DNA of 64,000 nt from Granulicella sp. 5B5 (GTDB lineage: Bacteria > Acidobacteriota > Terriglobia > Terriglobales > Acidobacteriaceae). The DNA lies in assembly GCF_014083945.1 (NCBI RefSeq), contig NZ_CP046444.1:1364001-1428000 (forward strand), read 5' to 3'. Within the stretch, counting starts at the first letter, position 1; every line of letters begins with the position of its first letter. The notes below the pieces were generated by a model that saw only the letters and a program-made list of their open reading frames with translations, was not told the DNA's origin and made no database searches. A program made the position numbers and the translations under genes. Below are positions 26,910-38,447 of this stretch, piece after piece.

Positions 26910-29489
26910 ATGAAGATGCCAATCGACCTCGCTGTCCGCCGTTCATCCCATCAACGTCTGCGTTTTTACCGGCTGGCTATCTGGTTCTTGCTGCCTGTTG
27001 CGACGCTCTGCGCCCAAACGGTATATGTCTCCCCACGCGGCAAGGACACCGGCGTGGGGACGGCCTCTGCGCCGTTCCGCTCCGTTCAGCACGCGGTTCA
27101 AGTGGCACGCAGCCGGCACGAGCACACGGTCAAGTTGCAGGGCGGGCTCTATCGACTGGCCTCGCCGCTCGTGCTCACCGCCGCCGACTCAGGCCTGACT
27201 CTTCAGGCCGAGACGACACAACCGGCGACGTTCAGTGGCGGCTTTAAAATTTCAGGCTGGAAGCTGCAGGACGCGAAGCGATCACTGTGGTCGGCCCCAC
27301 TTCCCAATGGCGTCTCATCGCCAAGACAGATTTACGTGAACGGGGTCCGAGCAACCCGTACGCGAGGACTCGCTCCTGTCTCTCTCACCATGAACGCCGA
27401 GGGCTACACCGCCGACAGCGATCTTCTCGCGCACTGGCGGCATCCTGACGAACTGGAGTTCGTCTACACCGGCGGCAACGGCATCTGGGGAGTGCCTTCC
27501 GTCGGCCTTGGCTCATGGACAGAGCCGCGCTGCCCAGTCGCTGCGATCCACGGCACCACAATCCTGATGGCCGAGCCCTGTTGGAAGAACTCAACCGAAC
27601 GCGTGATGCTGCCGAACGGCAAGCGCTCCGCCAACCTTGTCGGCCCTAGCAGCATCGGCAAACAGCCGTCATACATTGAGAACGCCTACGAACTGCTCGG
27701 CAGGCCAGGCGAGTTCTATGTCGACACTGCTGCGAAGACGATCTTCTACACACCCCGCAAGGGCGAAGACCTGCGCAGTGCCGATGTGGAAGCTCCCGTG
27801 CTCGAATCCCTGCTGGTGCTGGACGGCACGAAAGACGCACCTGTGCACGACATCACAATCTCCGGCGTGACCTTCGCCTATGCGGCATGGCATGAGCCAA
27901 GCACCGCGGAAGGGTTCTCAGAGATCCAGGCAAACTACCGCGTCACAGGTGCGGACGGCGCAACAAAGCAGGCGCTCTGCACACTCGTCCCGGGCGGCAC
28001 CTGCCCGTTTGCCGCATGGACGCAGGAGCCCGGCAACGTCTCTGCAAAGTATGCCGACACAGTGACCTTCAAGCGAGATACCTTCACACACCTCGGGGCA
28101 ACTGGCCTCGCACTGACAGGTGGCGCTCATCACAATCTGATCGAAGGTTGCATCTTCACCGACATCTCCGGCAACGGCCTTGAACTCGCAGGCGTGGACA
28201 CTCCCATGGCCTCTGATGAATCCTTCGCCATCGGCAATCGCATCGAGAACAATCTCTTTCGCAACGTAGGCGCGGAGTTCAGCGGCGGTATCCCCATCGT
28301 CGTCGGCTACGCGCGCTTCACGCACATCGCGCACAATCAAATCGACCACGTGCCCTACGCCGGCATCTCGATCGGCTGGGGCGGTTGGCCCGATAAGATC
28401 GCGCTGCCCGGCGTCGCGAACCGTTCCACCGGCAACGTGATCGAGAAGAACCATATCTCGCACTTCATGCTGGACCTCTCCGATGGCGGGGGCATCTATA
28501 CGCAGGGCCGCACCGGCGTCACGCTCGCCGATGGCGAACGCGTGGACGGCAACGTCGTCATCGATCAGTTCAGCAGCGGCCACGCCCTGTACACCGACAA
28601 CGGCTCCGCGATGATCACCGTCAGCAACAACGTGACGTTCAATACCAACCACGACAACTGGGGCTCACGCCACAAGGACTACTACGACGGCGGCACGGGC
28701 GACGAGAACAATCCGTTAGCCATTGAAAACAACTGGTGGCAACAGGGCGACCCGGACTCCTCCGCAAAACAGGTGACCGAGTCAGGCAACCATCTGATCA
28801 CGGCGCTCGATCAAGCCCCCCAAGAACTGCTGGAGAGCGCCGGACTTCAGGCGGGCTTCCGCAATCTCGCCACACCAACACCCCACGGCGTCGCGCCCTT
28901 TGCTCCAACCGCTGTCGGCGCCTTCCAGACGCCCGACTTCGCTTACGTCACATGGCGTCCTCCGGTCTTCGAAGGCGGGTCTCCCGTCACAGAGTACGTC
29001 GTGCGCTCGGATGATGGCCTTGTGACGAAGTTGTCAGCCGCCGAGTTCGATCGTCTGTCCTATGCACGCCTGCCGATTACCTCATCGAAGCTCCGCACGT
29101 TTACTGTGAGCGCCGTCAACGCGCACGGCGAAAGCCCAGCCTCGCTGCCATCGTTGCCAGTCGTGCCGGAGAGCACAAAGCCTGCTCTTCCAGGCGCGCC
29201 TCAGTCGGTATCAGTGCATGTGCAAGGCACACGTGCCAGCATCCACTTCGGTGGCCCCAAAGAAAACGGCGAGCATGTGCTCGCATATGCCATCACGATT
29301 GATCCCGGCGGACGAAAGCAGATCTTCACAGGGCGCCGCATAATTACGCTCGAAGGCAGGCATGTAACATTCGTATCGCTAGGCGGACTCGATCCTGCGA
29401 AGACCTATCGTTTCGGCGTTGCGGCCCTCGGCCCTTCCGGCGAAGGCCAAATAACCTGGAGCACTCCGTCGACACCTAAGCAACCTTAA
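26910..29489 (+). CDS. Secreted right-handed beta-helix enzyme with C-terminal FN3 domain (GH141-like)
   Basis: An 859-residue exported protein. The start at 26910 has a GGAG site 9 bases upstream; 26877 is an alternative. A signal peptide ends near LCAQTVYV. Then come VYVSPRGKDTGVGTASAPF and LQGGLYRLASPLVLTAADSGL, the typical opening of a family of beta-helix glycosidases/lyases that includes GH141, followed by many Asn/Gly-rich turns (NRIENNLFRNVGAEFSGG) of a right-handed beta-helix. From about residue 660 a fibronectin type III domain follows (FAYVTWRPPVFEGGSPVTEYVV), with a second FN3-like repeat near the end. It probably cuts a plant or microbial polysaccharide; the exact substrate is inference only. 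Confidence 0.82.
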   Translation: MKMPIDLAVRRSSHQRLRFYRLAIWFLLPVATLCAQTVYVSPRGKDTGVGTASAPFRSVQHAVQVARSRHEHTVKLQGGLYRLASPLVLTAADSGLTLQAETTQPATFSGGFKISGWKLQDAKRSLWSAPLPNGVSSPRQIYVNGVRATRTRGLAPVSLTMNAEGYTADSDLLAHWRHPDELEFVYTGGNGIWGVPSVGLGSWTEPRCPVAAIHGTTILMAEPCWKNSTERVMLPNGKRSANLVGPSSIGKQPSYIENAYELLGRPGEFYVDTAAKTIFYTPRKGEDLRSADVEAPVLESLLVLDGTKDAPVHDITISGVTFAYAAWHEPSTAEGFSEIQANYRVTGADGATKQALCTLVPGGTCPFAAWTQEPGNVSAKYADTVTFKRDTFTHLGATGLALTGGAHHNLIEGCIFTDISGNGLELAGVDTPMASDESFAIGNRIENNLFRNVGAEFSGGIPIVVGYARFTHIAHNQIDHVPYAGISIGWGGWPDKIALPGVANRSTGNVIEKNHISHFMLDLSDGGGIYTQGRTGVTLADGERVDGNVVIDQFSSGHALYTDNGSAMITVSNNVTFNTNHDNWGSRHKDYYDGGTGDENNPLAIENNWWQQGDPDSSAKQVTESGNHLITALDQAPQELLESAGLQAGFRNLATPTPHGVAPFAPTAVGAFQTPDFAYVTWRPPVFEGGSPVTEYVVRSDDGLVTKLSAAEFDRLSYARLPITSSKLRTFTVSAVNAHGESPASLPSLPVVPESTKPALPGAPQSVSVHVQGTRASIHFGGPKENGEHVLAYAITIDPGGRKQIFTGRRIITLEGRHVTFVSLGGLDPAKTYRFGVAALGPSGEGQITWSTPSTPKQP

Positions 29490-29588
29490 TCTCTGGGATC
29501 TGCTCGGTGACCTCCGAAAGCGCGATGGAGTCGCATCATGTGACCGGCACCACCGCGGAACCGCTTCAATGCGTGTAAAGTAGAGCCG

Positions 29589-30644
29589 ATGGTCACGCTG
29601 CTCCGCACTCTCTTCAACGACAAATCAGACAACACACGGGCCAGGGTGATCGCCATCTACGCCATCCTCTTCGCGTTCAATGTCGGCGCATGGATGTGGG
29701 CGTTGATCGCCTTCCGTCACTATCCCGTGCTGCTTGGCACCGCGCTGCTTGCCTACAGCTTCGGTCTGCGCCACGCCGTCGACGCCGACCACATCGCCGC
29801 CATCGACAACGTCACCCGCAAGCTGATGCAGGAGGACAAGCAACCCATCGGCGTTGGCTTCATGTTCTCACTCGGCCACTCGACCATCGTCGTCATCGGC
29901 TCCATCGCCATCGCGGCAACGGCACTCGCTCTGCAGCATCGCATCGAATCAGTGCGCACCATCGGCGGCGTCATCGGCACGCTCGTCTCCATGCTCTTCC
30001 TCTTCGGCATCGCCCTGGTCAACCTCACGGTGCTGCGTTCGGTCATCCGCACCTTCCAGCGTGTGCGCCGCGGCGAGCCTTATGTTGAAGAGGACCTCAA
30101 CCTGCTACTCAACCAGCGCGGTTTTCTCTCGCGGCTCTTTCGCCCCATGTTCAACATGGTGCGCAGCAGTTGGCACATGTATCCGCTCGGCGTGCTCTTC
30201 GGCCTCGGCTTTGACACCGCCACCGAGATCGGCCTGCTCGGCATCTCCGCGTCCGAAGCCTCCAAGGGGCTCTCGCTCTGGTCCGTCCTCGTCTTCCCTG
30301 CCCTCTTCGCCGCGGGCATGTTGCTCATCGACACCACCGACAACATTCTGATGCTCGGCGCCTACGGCTGGGCCTTCGCCAAGCCCATCCGCAAGCTCTA
30401 CTACAACATCACCATCACCTCGATCTCCGTTGCCGTCGCCTTCGTCGTTGGTGGCATCGAAGGCCTCGGTCTGCTCGCCTCTCAGTTCCATCTCAAGGGC
30501 TCCCTCTGGAGCGCCGCCAACAAACTCAGCGACCACTTCGGTCTGCTCGGCTACATCATCGTCGGCCTCTTCGCGCTGGCGTGGGCGCTCTCTATCTCGA
30601 TCTACAAGTGGCGGCGTCTCGATAGCTTCGAGCTGCGCTACTAG
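29589..30644 (+). CDS. NiCoT-family nickel/cobalt transporter
   Basis: A 351-residue inner-membrane permease of the HoxN/NixA type with about eight hydrophobic segments. The family signature is intact: RHAVDADHIAAIDN (the HX4DH motif of helix 2, required for metal uptake), GFMFSLGHSTIV and LGFDTATEIGLL. It takes up Ni2+ and/or Co2+ with high affinity. No urease, hydrogenase or cobalamin gene is in the window, so the metal destination is not visible. It is a single gene between two secreted carbohydrate enzymes. The ATG at 29589 gives a normal cytoplasmic N-terminus. Confidence 0.94.
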   Translation: MVTLLRTLFNDKSDNTRARVIAIYAILFAFNVGAWMWALIAFRHYPVLLGTALLAYSFGLRHAVDADHIAAIDNVTRKLMQEDKQPIGVGFMFSLGHSTIVVIGSIAIAATALALQHRIESVRTIGGVIGTLVSMLFLFGIALVNLTVLRSVIRTFQRVRRGEPYVEEDLNLLLNQRGFLSRLFRPMFNMVRSSWHMYPLGVLFGLGFDTATEIGLLGISASEASKGLSLWSVLVFPALFAAGMLLIDTTDNILMLGAYGWAFAKPIRKLYYNITITSISVAVAFVVGGIEGLGLLASQFHLKGSLWSAANKLSDHFGLLGYIIVGLFALAWALSISIYKWRRLDSFELRY

Positions 30645-30830
30645 ACCGCCGCAGTCTCCGGCCCGTCGCTGGACCATTTCTTTTCCCGTACAAAAGATAG
30701 CGCCATAACCGGCGCAGGCCGCTCTGTGCCTCCGCTTCTGCTTCCTCGCTTTGACAGAGCGGGAAAAGGATAGCTATAACATTCTGGTCATATTCTTTCC
30801 CTACACAACTAATCCGCAAATGAGGGACCC

Positions 30831-32237
<1,407 letters not shown>

Positions 32238-32427
32238 GCAAGGTCCAACGCGCGGCGGCTGCTCGAAAATCGCCCCGCGCGTGTCTTCGCTTCGGCATCA
32301 CGCAGCCAAAGGTGTATATCTGAGAAGGCCACTCTGCGGCCTCCGTCGCCGCGCCTGGGACTCCACCTCGGAGGCGCCGCTTGACCCAGCTCGCACCCCA
32401 AACACTCTCCCACATCTGCGAGGCTTC

Positions 32428-34266
32428 ATGGCAACAAGACTGACTGAGGGCGTGCTCACCAGCAACGTCCACCTCATCCGCTGGGTGGAGAAGATGGCCG
32501 ATCTCTGCCAGCCCGACCGCGTGCACTGGATCGACGGCTCCGACGCTGAAAACGAGTGGCTCTGCCAGCAGCTCGTCGAAGCCGGCACCTTCACCAAACT
32601 TAATCAGAAGCTCTGGCCCGGCTGCTACTACGCACGCAGCTCTCCCAACGATGTCGCTCGCGTTGAAGACCGCACCTTCATCTGCTCGCTCAGCAAAGAC
32701 AACGCCGGCCCCACCAACAACTGGGAAGACCCCTACGTCATGCGCCGCAAGCTGAAGGAGCTCTTCCGAGGCTCCATGCGTGGCCGCACCATGTATGTTC
32801 TGCCGTACTCCATGGGCCCCATCGGCTCGCCCATGTCGCAGATCGGCGTGCAGCTCACCGACTCCGCTTACGCCGTCGTCAACATGCGCATCATGGCGCG
32901 TGTCGGCAAACCTGTCTTCGAGCAGATCGACAAGAACACGCAGCGCGTCGTCCCCTGCCTGCACTCCGTCGGCGCGCCCCTCGCCCCCGGCGAGCAGGAT
33001 GTCCCCTGGCCGCAGAACGACACCAAGTACATCGTCCACTTTCCCGAGACGCGCGAGATCTGGAGCTACGGCTCCGGCTACGGCGGCAACGCTCTACTCG
33101 GCAAGAAATGTTTCGCCCTGCGCATCGCCTCCAACATCGCACGCGACGAAGGCTGGATGGCCGAGCACATGCTCATCCTCGGCCTCGAATCTCCGCCCAA
33201 CAAGGAGGGTCAGACCGAAAAGACCTACGTCGCCGCAGCCTTCCCCTCCGCCTGCGGCAAAACCAACTTCGCCATGATGGTCCCACCCGCGGGCTTCGAA
33301 GGCTGGAAGGTCCGCTGCGTCGGCGACGACATCGCCTGGATTCGCCCCGACGAAAACGGCCAGCTCCGAGCCATCAACCCCGAGGCCGGCTTCTTCGGCG
33401 TCGCGCCCGGCACCAGCGTCAAGACCAACCCCAACGCGATGGCCACGCTCGCGCGCAACACCATCTTCACCAACGTCGCGCTCACGCCCGAAGGCGGCGT
33501 CTGGTGGGAGGGCATGACCGACAAACCGCCCGCCGATTGTCTCGACTGGCGCGGTCAGCACTGGACCCCGGAGATCGCCAAACAAACCGGCCGCACCGCC
33601 GCGCACCCCAACGGCCGCTTCACCGCGCCCGCACAGCAGTGCCCCGTCTTCGACCACGAAGCATGGAACGCACCCATCGGCGTTCCCATCTCGGCGTTCC
33701 TCTTTGGTGGCCGCCGCGCTACCACCATGCCGCTGGTCTTTCAGGCGTTCAACTGGTCCAGCGGTGTCTACGTCGGCGCGACAATGGGCTCCGAAACCAC
33801 AGCCGCCGCCACCGGTGAGACTGGCAAAGTCCGCCGCGACCCCATGGCCATGCTGCCCTTCTGCGGCTATCACATGGGCGACTACTTCCGGCACTGGCTC
33901 CGCATGCAGCGTCGCCTCAGCGCCACGCCGCGCGTCTTCCACGTCAACTGGTTCCGTCGCGACGCCGATGGCAACTTCCTCTGGCCCGGCTTCAGCGAGA
34001 ACATGCGCGTCCTCAAGTGGATCGTCGACCGCATCCGTGGCCGCGCCCAGGGCAAAGAAACTCCCATCGGATGGACGCCTTACTACGAGGACATGAACTG
34101 GAACGGGCTCAACCTCCCGCCATCGAAGTTCGACGAGCTCCAGGCCGTCGACCGCGACGCCTGGCGCCGCGAGGTTATCGGCCACGAGGAGCTCTTCCTG
34201 CTCCTCCACGACCACCTTCCCGCAGAGATGATCTACGAGCGCGAGCTGCTGATCTGCAGACTGTAG
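32428..34266 (+). CDS. pckG: Phosphoenolpyruvate carboxykinase (GTP)
   Basis: GTP-dependent PEPCK converts oxaloacetate to PEP, the first committed step of gluconeogenesis. The 612-residue length is normal once the start is placed at the ATG at 32428 ([13 protein letters not shown]); the frame is open from 32281, but the extra 49 residues have no family match. Seen: the kinase-1a P-loop of the GTP family, [13 protein letters not shown], the metal/PEP region [11 protein letters not shown], the mobile-lid region near [12 protein letters not shown] and the C-terminal [14 protein letters not shown]. Cytosolic, stand-alone gene. In a window rich in polysaccharide-degradation genes it may serve growth on organic acids. 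Confidence 0.96.
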   Translation: MATRLTEGVLTSNVHLIRWVEKMADLCQPDRVHWIDGSDAENEWLCQQLVEAGTFTKLNQKLWPGCYYARSSPNDVARVEDRTFICSLSKDNAGPTNNWEDPYVMRRKLKELFRGSMRGRTMYVLPYSMGPIGSPMSQIGVQLTDSAYAVVNMRIMARVGKPVFEQIDKNTQRVVPCLHSVGAPLAPGEQDVPWPQNDTKYIVHFPETREIWSYGSGYGGNALLGKKCFALRIASNIARDEGWMAEHMLILGLESPPNKEGQTEKTYVAAAFPSACGKTNFAMMVPPAGFEGWKVRCVGDDIAWIRPDENGQLRAINPEAGFFGVAPGTSVKTNPNAMATLARNTIFTNVALTPEGGVWWEGMTDKPPADCLDWRGQHWTPEIAKQTGRTAAHPNGRFTAPAQQCPVFDHEAWNAPIGVPISAFLFGGRRATTMPLVFQAFNWSSGVYVGATMGSETTAAATGETGKVRRDPMAMLPFCGYHMGDYFRHWLRMQRRLSATPRVFHVNWFRRDADGNFLWPGFSENMRVLKWIVDRIRGRAQGKETPIGWTPYYEDMNWNGLNLPPSKFDELQAVDRDAWRREVIGHEELFLLLHDHLPAEMIYERELLICRL

Positions 34267-34812
34267 CCCACCTCCCCGCTGAACACCTTTCGACACTCCT
34301 CAGCACACCCCTCAAAAGTGGTGTTTAGCGCCCCCTCGAAAGTATATATAGTTCGCATTCCATGCAATGATTTGCCAAAATGTAGGCGCTTACAAAGCAT
34401 TCCGCCTGTGTATTGGAGCGGCAAAAGCGCGGGCGGCCGCCAGTCTCAGCTCATTCGTAAATCATGTAAACTACATATACCAATGGCTTTATAGATATCA
34501 AACGAACCGAGGACACAACCAGCCATGGGCACCCCGCCAAATGGCAATCGCTTGCCTATGTGATCTGGGGTTTTCTCTTTCACCCCAACGAAATCGGTAT
34601 TTGTCCGGAGTGCGGATTTAAGTTGACAACGTTTGTCTCGTTGTACTCTTATGAGTTTCGCGACAAGACAATCGCTTAAATAATCGTTGTCTTTGCCATA
34701 GAGGACGGGACGGTCATGGCTGCACACCGTGTGCAGGTTCATGCTGCCCGGTAAAACCTGCGCGCGCACGTGTTTTGTGCCACTCCGCAGCCAATTTTTG
34801 GAGGCTTCACCC
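34267..34812. promoter_or_regulatory. Long upstream region of TonB receptor 3 with several palindromes
   Basis: No gene is seen in 546 bp. It holds a LacI-type operator candidate (34381-34394), ATGTAAACTACAT (34464-34476, 5-bp arms) and GACAACGTTTGTC (34625-34637, arms GACAA/TTGTC), the last overlapping a TTGACA box. This much structure suggests a regulated promoter for the receptor and alginate lyase genes. Confidence 0.5.
34381..34394. promoter_or_regulatory. LacI/cre-type operator candidate upstream of receptor 3
   Basis: TGTAGGCGCTTACA is a 14-bp palindrome with one mismatch (TGTAAGCGCTTACA would be perfect) and has the central CG of LacI/GalR-family operators. Confidence 0.5.
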
Positions 34813-37800
34813 GTGAACTTCATTCGAATCGCATCAGAAATCCAGTCCCGAACTCTCAGGGCCACCCGGCTATGCGCGACAGCTTCGGCGCTTGCGCTGG
34901 CGGCATGCGTCACCGTGCCCTGCCTCGTTCTGGCGCCCTCAGCCCTGCACGCGCAGAACACAAACGCCACCATCCGCGGCCAGGTGCTCGACCCCACCGG
35001 AGCCCTCGTCCCCGACGCAACGGTCCTCATCGTCAACAAGGAGACGGGCGTAACCGTCTTCAATGGCAAGACCGACTCCGCCGGCACCTTCGTCGCGCCA
35101 CAGGTCATCCCCGGCACCTACAAGGTCACCGTCTCCGCCACCGGCCTCAAGCAGTCGGTCGTCGACAACCTCGTCGCGACGGTCGCGCAGGTCGCCTCCA
35201 TCAACGTCAACATGCAGCTCGGCGACACCACCGAGGTCGTCACCGTCGAGTCCCGCGGCGAACAGCTCGACAGCACCACCTCCGACGTCTCCACCCTCAT
35301 CGCCCCCAGCGACGTTCAGAACCTCCCGCTCCAGCAGCGTGCCACCGAGAACCTGCTGACCTTCATCCCCGGCGTAACCCACGGTGGCGCGGGCGATCAG
35401 CCCTCGACCTCGCAGCTCTCCATCAACGGCAGCCGCACGCTAAACACGGAAGTCCTTCTCAACGGCGTCTCCACCATCGTGGCCTCCACGGGCACCCCGG
35501 GCACACTGCCGTCGCCAGATGGCGTCGACTCCTTCCGCGTCCTCACCACCAATGCCCCCGCCGAGTACGGCCGCACCTCTGGCGCCGTCATCTCGGTCAA
35601 CACCATCTCCGGCACCAACACCTACCACGGCAACCTGTACTTCCTGTTGCGCAACGAAGCGTTCGACGCCAACCAGTACTTCCATAAGGACACGATCAAC
35701 ACGACCACCGGTGCAGTTACGCCACGCAATCGTGACCGTTTCTTCCAGGAAGGCGGTTCCTTCGGCGGCCCGGTAAGAATTCCACATCTCTACAACGGCC
35801 ACGACAAGACATTCTTCTTCGTCAACTATGACCGCACCATCACACCGAGCTCCACGCTCGCAACCGAGACCGTCCCGACCGCAGCGCAGCGCACGGGTGA
35901 TCTCTCTAACGCCTTGGCTACAACAGATGCGAACGGCAAGCCACGTGCCGTTCAACCCATCTACATGCCGGGGGGGGAATCTACAACTGCGTTTGGCGCG
36001 ACTGCGACCAACACCAACGGTACAGGCATCATCTCGGCTCCCCTTGATCCCGCAGCGGTCAAGATCCTTGCCCTGGTGCCGCTCCCTAACACTATCGGCA
36101 ACTACGACTCGGTCAATAACCGCTATACCAGCAACTGGTCCTCGCTTCAGAACCTCACGGGCCATGTCGTTAAGTTTGTCGCACGTGTCGACGAAGACGT
36201 CACAACGAAGGACCGCCTCAGCTTCAACGTCTTCCGCTTCACCACCTCCACCCCGAACCCGATTTACTACAACAGTCCCCTCCTCGATACCACTTGGGAC
36301 TGCACCTGCAACAACGCCTGGCTCGGTTCGGTCGATTACACCCGCACCTGGACCCCAACACTGGTCATGGACCTGAACATGGGCTTCTTCCGCAACGCTG
36401 TCTTCCGCAACCCTCCAGGCCAGGTCGGCAACGTCTCACAGACCACCGGCATTGCCTCGCTGCCGCTCAATCAATTTCCCGAAATCACCAATCCGGGCAT
36501 GAGCAACCTCGGTGCGGACACCAACACCGACCAGGTCAACATCACCAACACCTACACGCCGTTCGGCACCATCACCAAGGTCTACGGGCCGCACACCTTC
36601 AAGTTCGGCGGCTCCATCCGTAAGAACGAGTTCAACTCCTATAACCCTGCAACCAGCCCGGAAGGCCTCATCCAGTTCAACGGTGAGATCACCAACCACG
36701 GCGCCGCAGGCAACGCCAACACTGGCCTCGCCGACTTCCTGCTCGGCACCATCAAGACAGCTTCCTATGAACAGCCGCAGCCCGAAACGGGTCGTCGCAA
36801 CTACAACTGGGGCGTCTTCTTTCAGGACGACTGGCGCGTCACGTCGAAGTTCACTCTGAACGCCGGCGTCCGCTACGAGTACGAGTCCCCGCTCACCATC
36901 GCAACAAACATCTACAGCCGCATCAACCCACTCACCGGCCAGTTGCTCGCCGCTGGCATCAACGGCGTGTCCAACTCGTTGAACATCTCCACACCCAAGG
37001 CCGACATCTCACCGCGCGTCGGCTTCGCCTACAGCGTGGACAACAAGACCGTCATCCGAGGCGCATACGGTACCTTCTACGGCACCATCTTCCAGAACCT
37101 TGGTGGTCAGCTCGCCTATCCGGGATACGACAACACCGTCAGCTACAATAACCTGGGCACCGCGATTGCTCAGCCTTTCACACTCTCTCAAGGTCTCCCG
37201 CTCGGTGCTGCTCCGAATCTGAGCAACCCAGCCGCGATTCTGGCCACCAATACGCCTACGAATCCTGCTTCCATCGCCATCTCATTCAACAACCAGAGCC
37301 ATATGCCGATAGTCGAGCAATACAACCTCGGCATTCAGCGCCAGTTGCCTCTCGCGCTCACCCTGGAGGTGAACTACGTCGGCAACCACGCGCTGCACCT
37401 GTCCTACGCGCTCAACGAGAACCAGGTGCCGTTCACGCAGGTGCCAGCAGTCACATTGGCCAACAGCAGCCTCGCTACGCAAAACTCCCTGCCCTTCCCC
37501 AATCTCAAGGGATTCCAGGTAAACAACAATAGCGGCGGCTCCAACTACAATAGCCTGCAGGTCACGGTAAAGCGCCAGTTTGACCGCCGCCTTGCCATCC
37601 TCTCCAACTTCACCTACTCCAAAAGCATGGATGACGGCAGCACCATCTACAACTTCTCCGCGCCCAATGGCACGGCGAACTCGCAATACGCTGTAGACAG
37701 CCCCTTCTTCATCAGGGACCTCGCGCCCAGCAATATCGATGTGAATAAGGTACTCAACCTCGCCGTTATCTACACGACAGGTGGACCATGGTGGCTGCGT

Positions 37801-38352
37801 GGCTGGCACATCTCGCCAGTCTTCGTCGCCCACTCGGGACTTCCCGTGAATATCACGCAGGCCAATGAAATCCCCGGATCATCTCAGCGTCCCAACGGCA
37901 ATCCGCAGCTCATCAAACTGGCACACCCTTTCCAGATCCCTGGTCAGCCCTCGTATCAGTACTTCGATTCTCCGCAAACTGACCCCAACTTTCCACTTAC
38001 GGCTTCGGGACCGGTCTATAACACCATCAACGGAGTTCGAACGCAAATTGTAGCAACGGGCTTCGGCAACGTCTCTCGTGATTCAAACCGTGCTCCCGGC
38101 GAAGCAGACTTCGATGCTTCGGTCGCAAAGGATTTCAAGATCTACAAGCGACTGACGTTCCAACTCCGCGTCGATGCCTTCAACGTCATCAACCACACCA
38201 ACTTCTCAGCGCCAAACGTTTCTCTGAGCTCCATCACAGAAACCACTCTTACGCCGACCGTGGCTTCTTTCGCAGGAAACTCTTCCTTCGGCAAGATCAC
38301 CGGTACGCAACCCAACCGCACGATGCAGATTTCCAGCCGTTTCTTCTTCTAA
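34813..38352 (+). CDS. TonB-dependent receptor, Oar-like (receptor 3)
   Basis: A 1179-residue outer-membrane receptor. The start is a GTG at 34813, preceded by GGAGG with 8-base spacing, and opens an unusually long signal peptide (about 1-50) ending SALHAQ. The frame is open to 34729, but that start has no such site. Then follow a carboxypeptidase-regulatory-like domain (TIRGQVLDPTGALVPDAT), a plug (VQNLPLQQRATENLLTFIPG, EYGRTSGAVISVNTISGT) and a barrel ending SSRFFF. A strong terminator follows. The next gene on the same strand, 95 bp on, is a PL5 alginate lyase, so an alginate- or uronate-derived ligand is a reasonable guess. Confidence 0.93.
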   Translation: MNFIRIASEIQSRTLRATRLCATASALALAACVTVPCLVLAPSALHAQNTNATIRGQVLDPTGALVPDATVLIVNKETGVTVFNGKTDSAGTFVAPQVIPGTYKVTVSATGLKQSVVDNLVATVAQVASINVNMQLGDTTEVVTVESRGEQLDSTTSDVSTLIAPSDVQNLPLQQRATENLLTFIPGVTHGGAGDQPSTSQLSINGSRTLNTEVLLNGVSTIVASTGTPGTLPSPDGVDSFRVLTTNAPAEYGRTSGAVISVNTISGTNTYHGNLYFLLRNEAFDANQYFHKDTINTTTGAVTPRNRDRFFQEGGSFGGPVRIPHLYNGHDKTFFFVNYDRTITPSSTLATETVPTAAQRTGDLSNALATTDANGKPRAVQPIYMPGGESTTAFGATATNTNGTGIISAPLDPAAVKILALVPLPNTIGNYDSVNNRYTSNWSSLQNLTGHVVKFVARVDEDVTTKDRLSFNVFRFTTSTPNPIYYNSPLLDTTWDCTCNNAWLGSVDYTRTWTPTLVMDLNMGFFRNAVFRNPPGQVGNVSQTTGIASLPLNQFPEITNPGMSNLGADTNTDQVNITNTYTPFGTITKVYGPHTFKFGGSIRKNEFNSYNPATSPEGLIQFNGEITNHGAAGNANTGLADFLLGTIKTASYEQPQPETGRRNYNWGVFFQDDWRVTSKFTLNAGVRYEYESPLTIATNIYSRINPLTGQLLAAGINGVSNSLNISTPKADISPRVGFAYSVDNKTVIRGAYGTFYGTIFQNLGGQLAYPGYDNTVSYNNLGTAIAQPFTLSQGLPLGAAPNLSNPAAILATNTPTNPASIAISFNNQSHMPIVEQYNLGIQRQLPLALTLEVNYVGNHALHLSYALNENQVPFTQVPAVTLANSSLATQNSLPFPNLKGFQVNNNSGGSNYNSLQVTVKRQFDRRLAILSNFTYSKSMDDGSTIYNFSAPNGTANSQYAVDSPFFIRDLAPSNIDVNKVLNLAVIYTTGGPWWLRGWHISPVFVAHSGLPVNITQANEIPGSSQRPNGNPQLIKLAHPFQIPGQPSYQYFDSPQTDPNFPLTASGPVYNTINGVRTQIVATGFGNVSRDSNRAPGEADFDASVAKDFKIYKRLTFQLRVDAFNVINHTNFSAPNVSLSSITETTLTPTVASFAGNSSFGKITGTQPNRTMQISSRFFF

Positions 38353-38382
38353 CCGAAGACGAATACAACCCCATTCAACCGG

Positions 38383-38406
38383 ATGGCCGCCTGCGAAGGC
38401 GGCCAT
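38383..38406 (+). terminator. Terminator after TonB receptor 3
   Basis: Perfect 9-bp stem ATGGCCGCC (38383-38391) / GGCGGCCAT (38398-38406), 6-nt loop, followed by TTCGTCT. It separates the receptor from the alginate lyase gene and may cut down read-through into it. Confidence 0.75.
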
Positions 38407-38447
38407 TTCGTCTCTAGCTGAAAGCCCACACAAGGAACCCGCATCCT

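Noticed and set aside
33094-34296. Minus-strand 400-codon open frame opposite pckG
   Set aside because: It has no recognisable motifs and is the reverse of a well-conserved enzyme gene.
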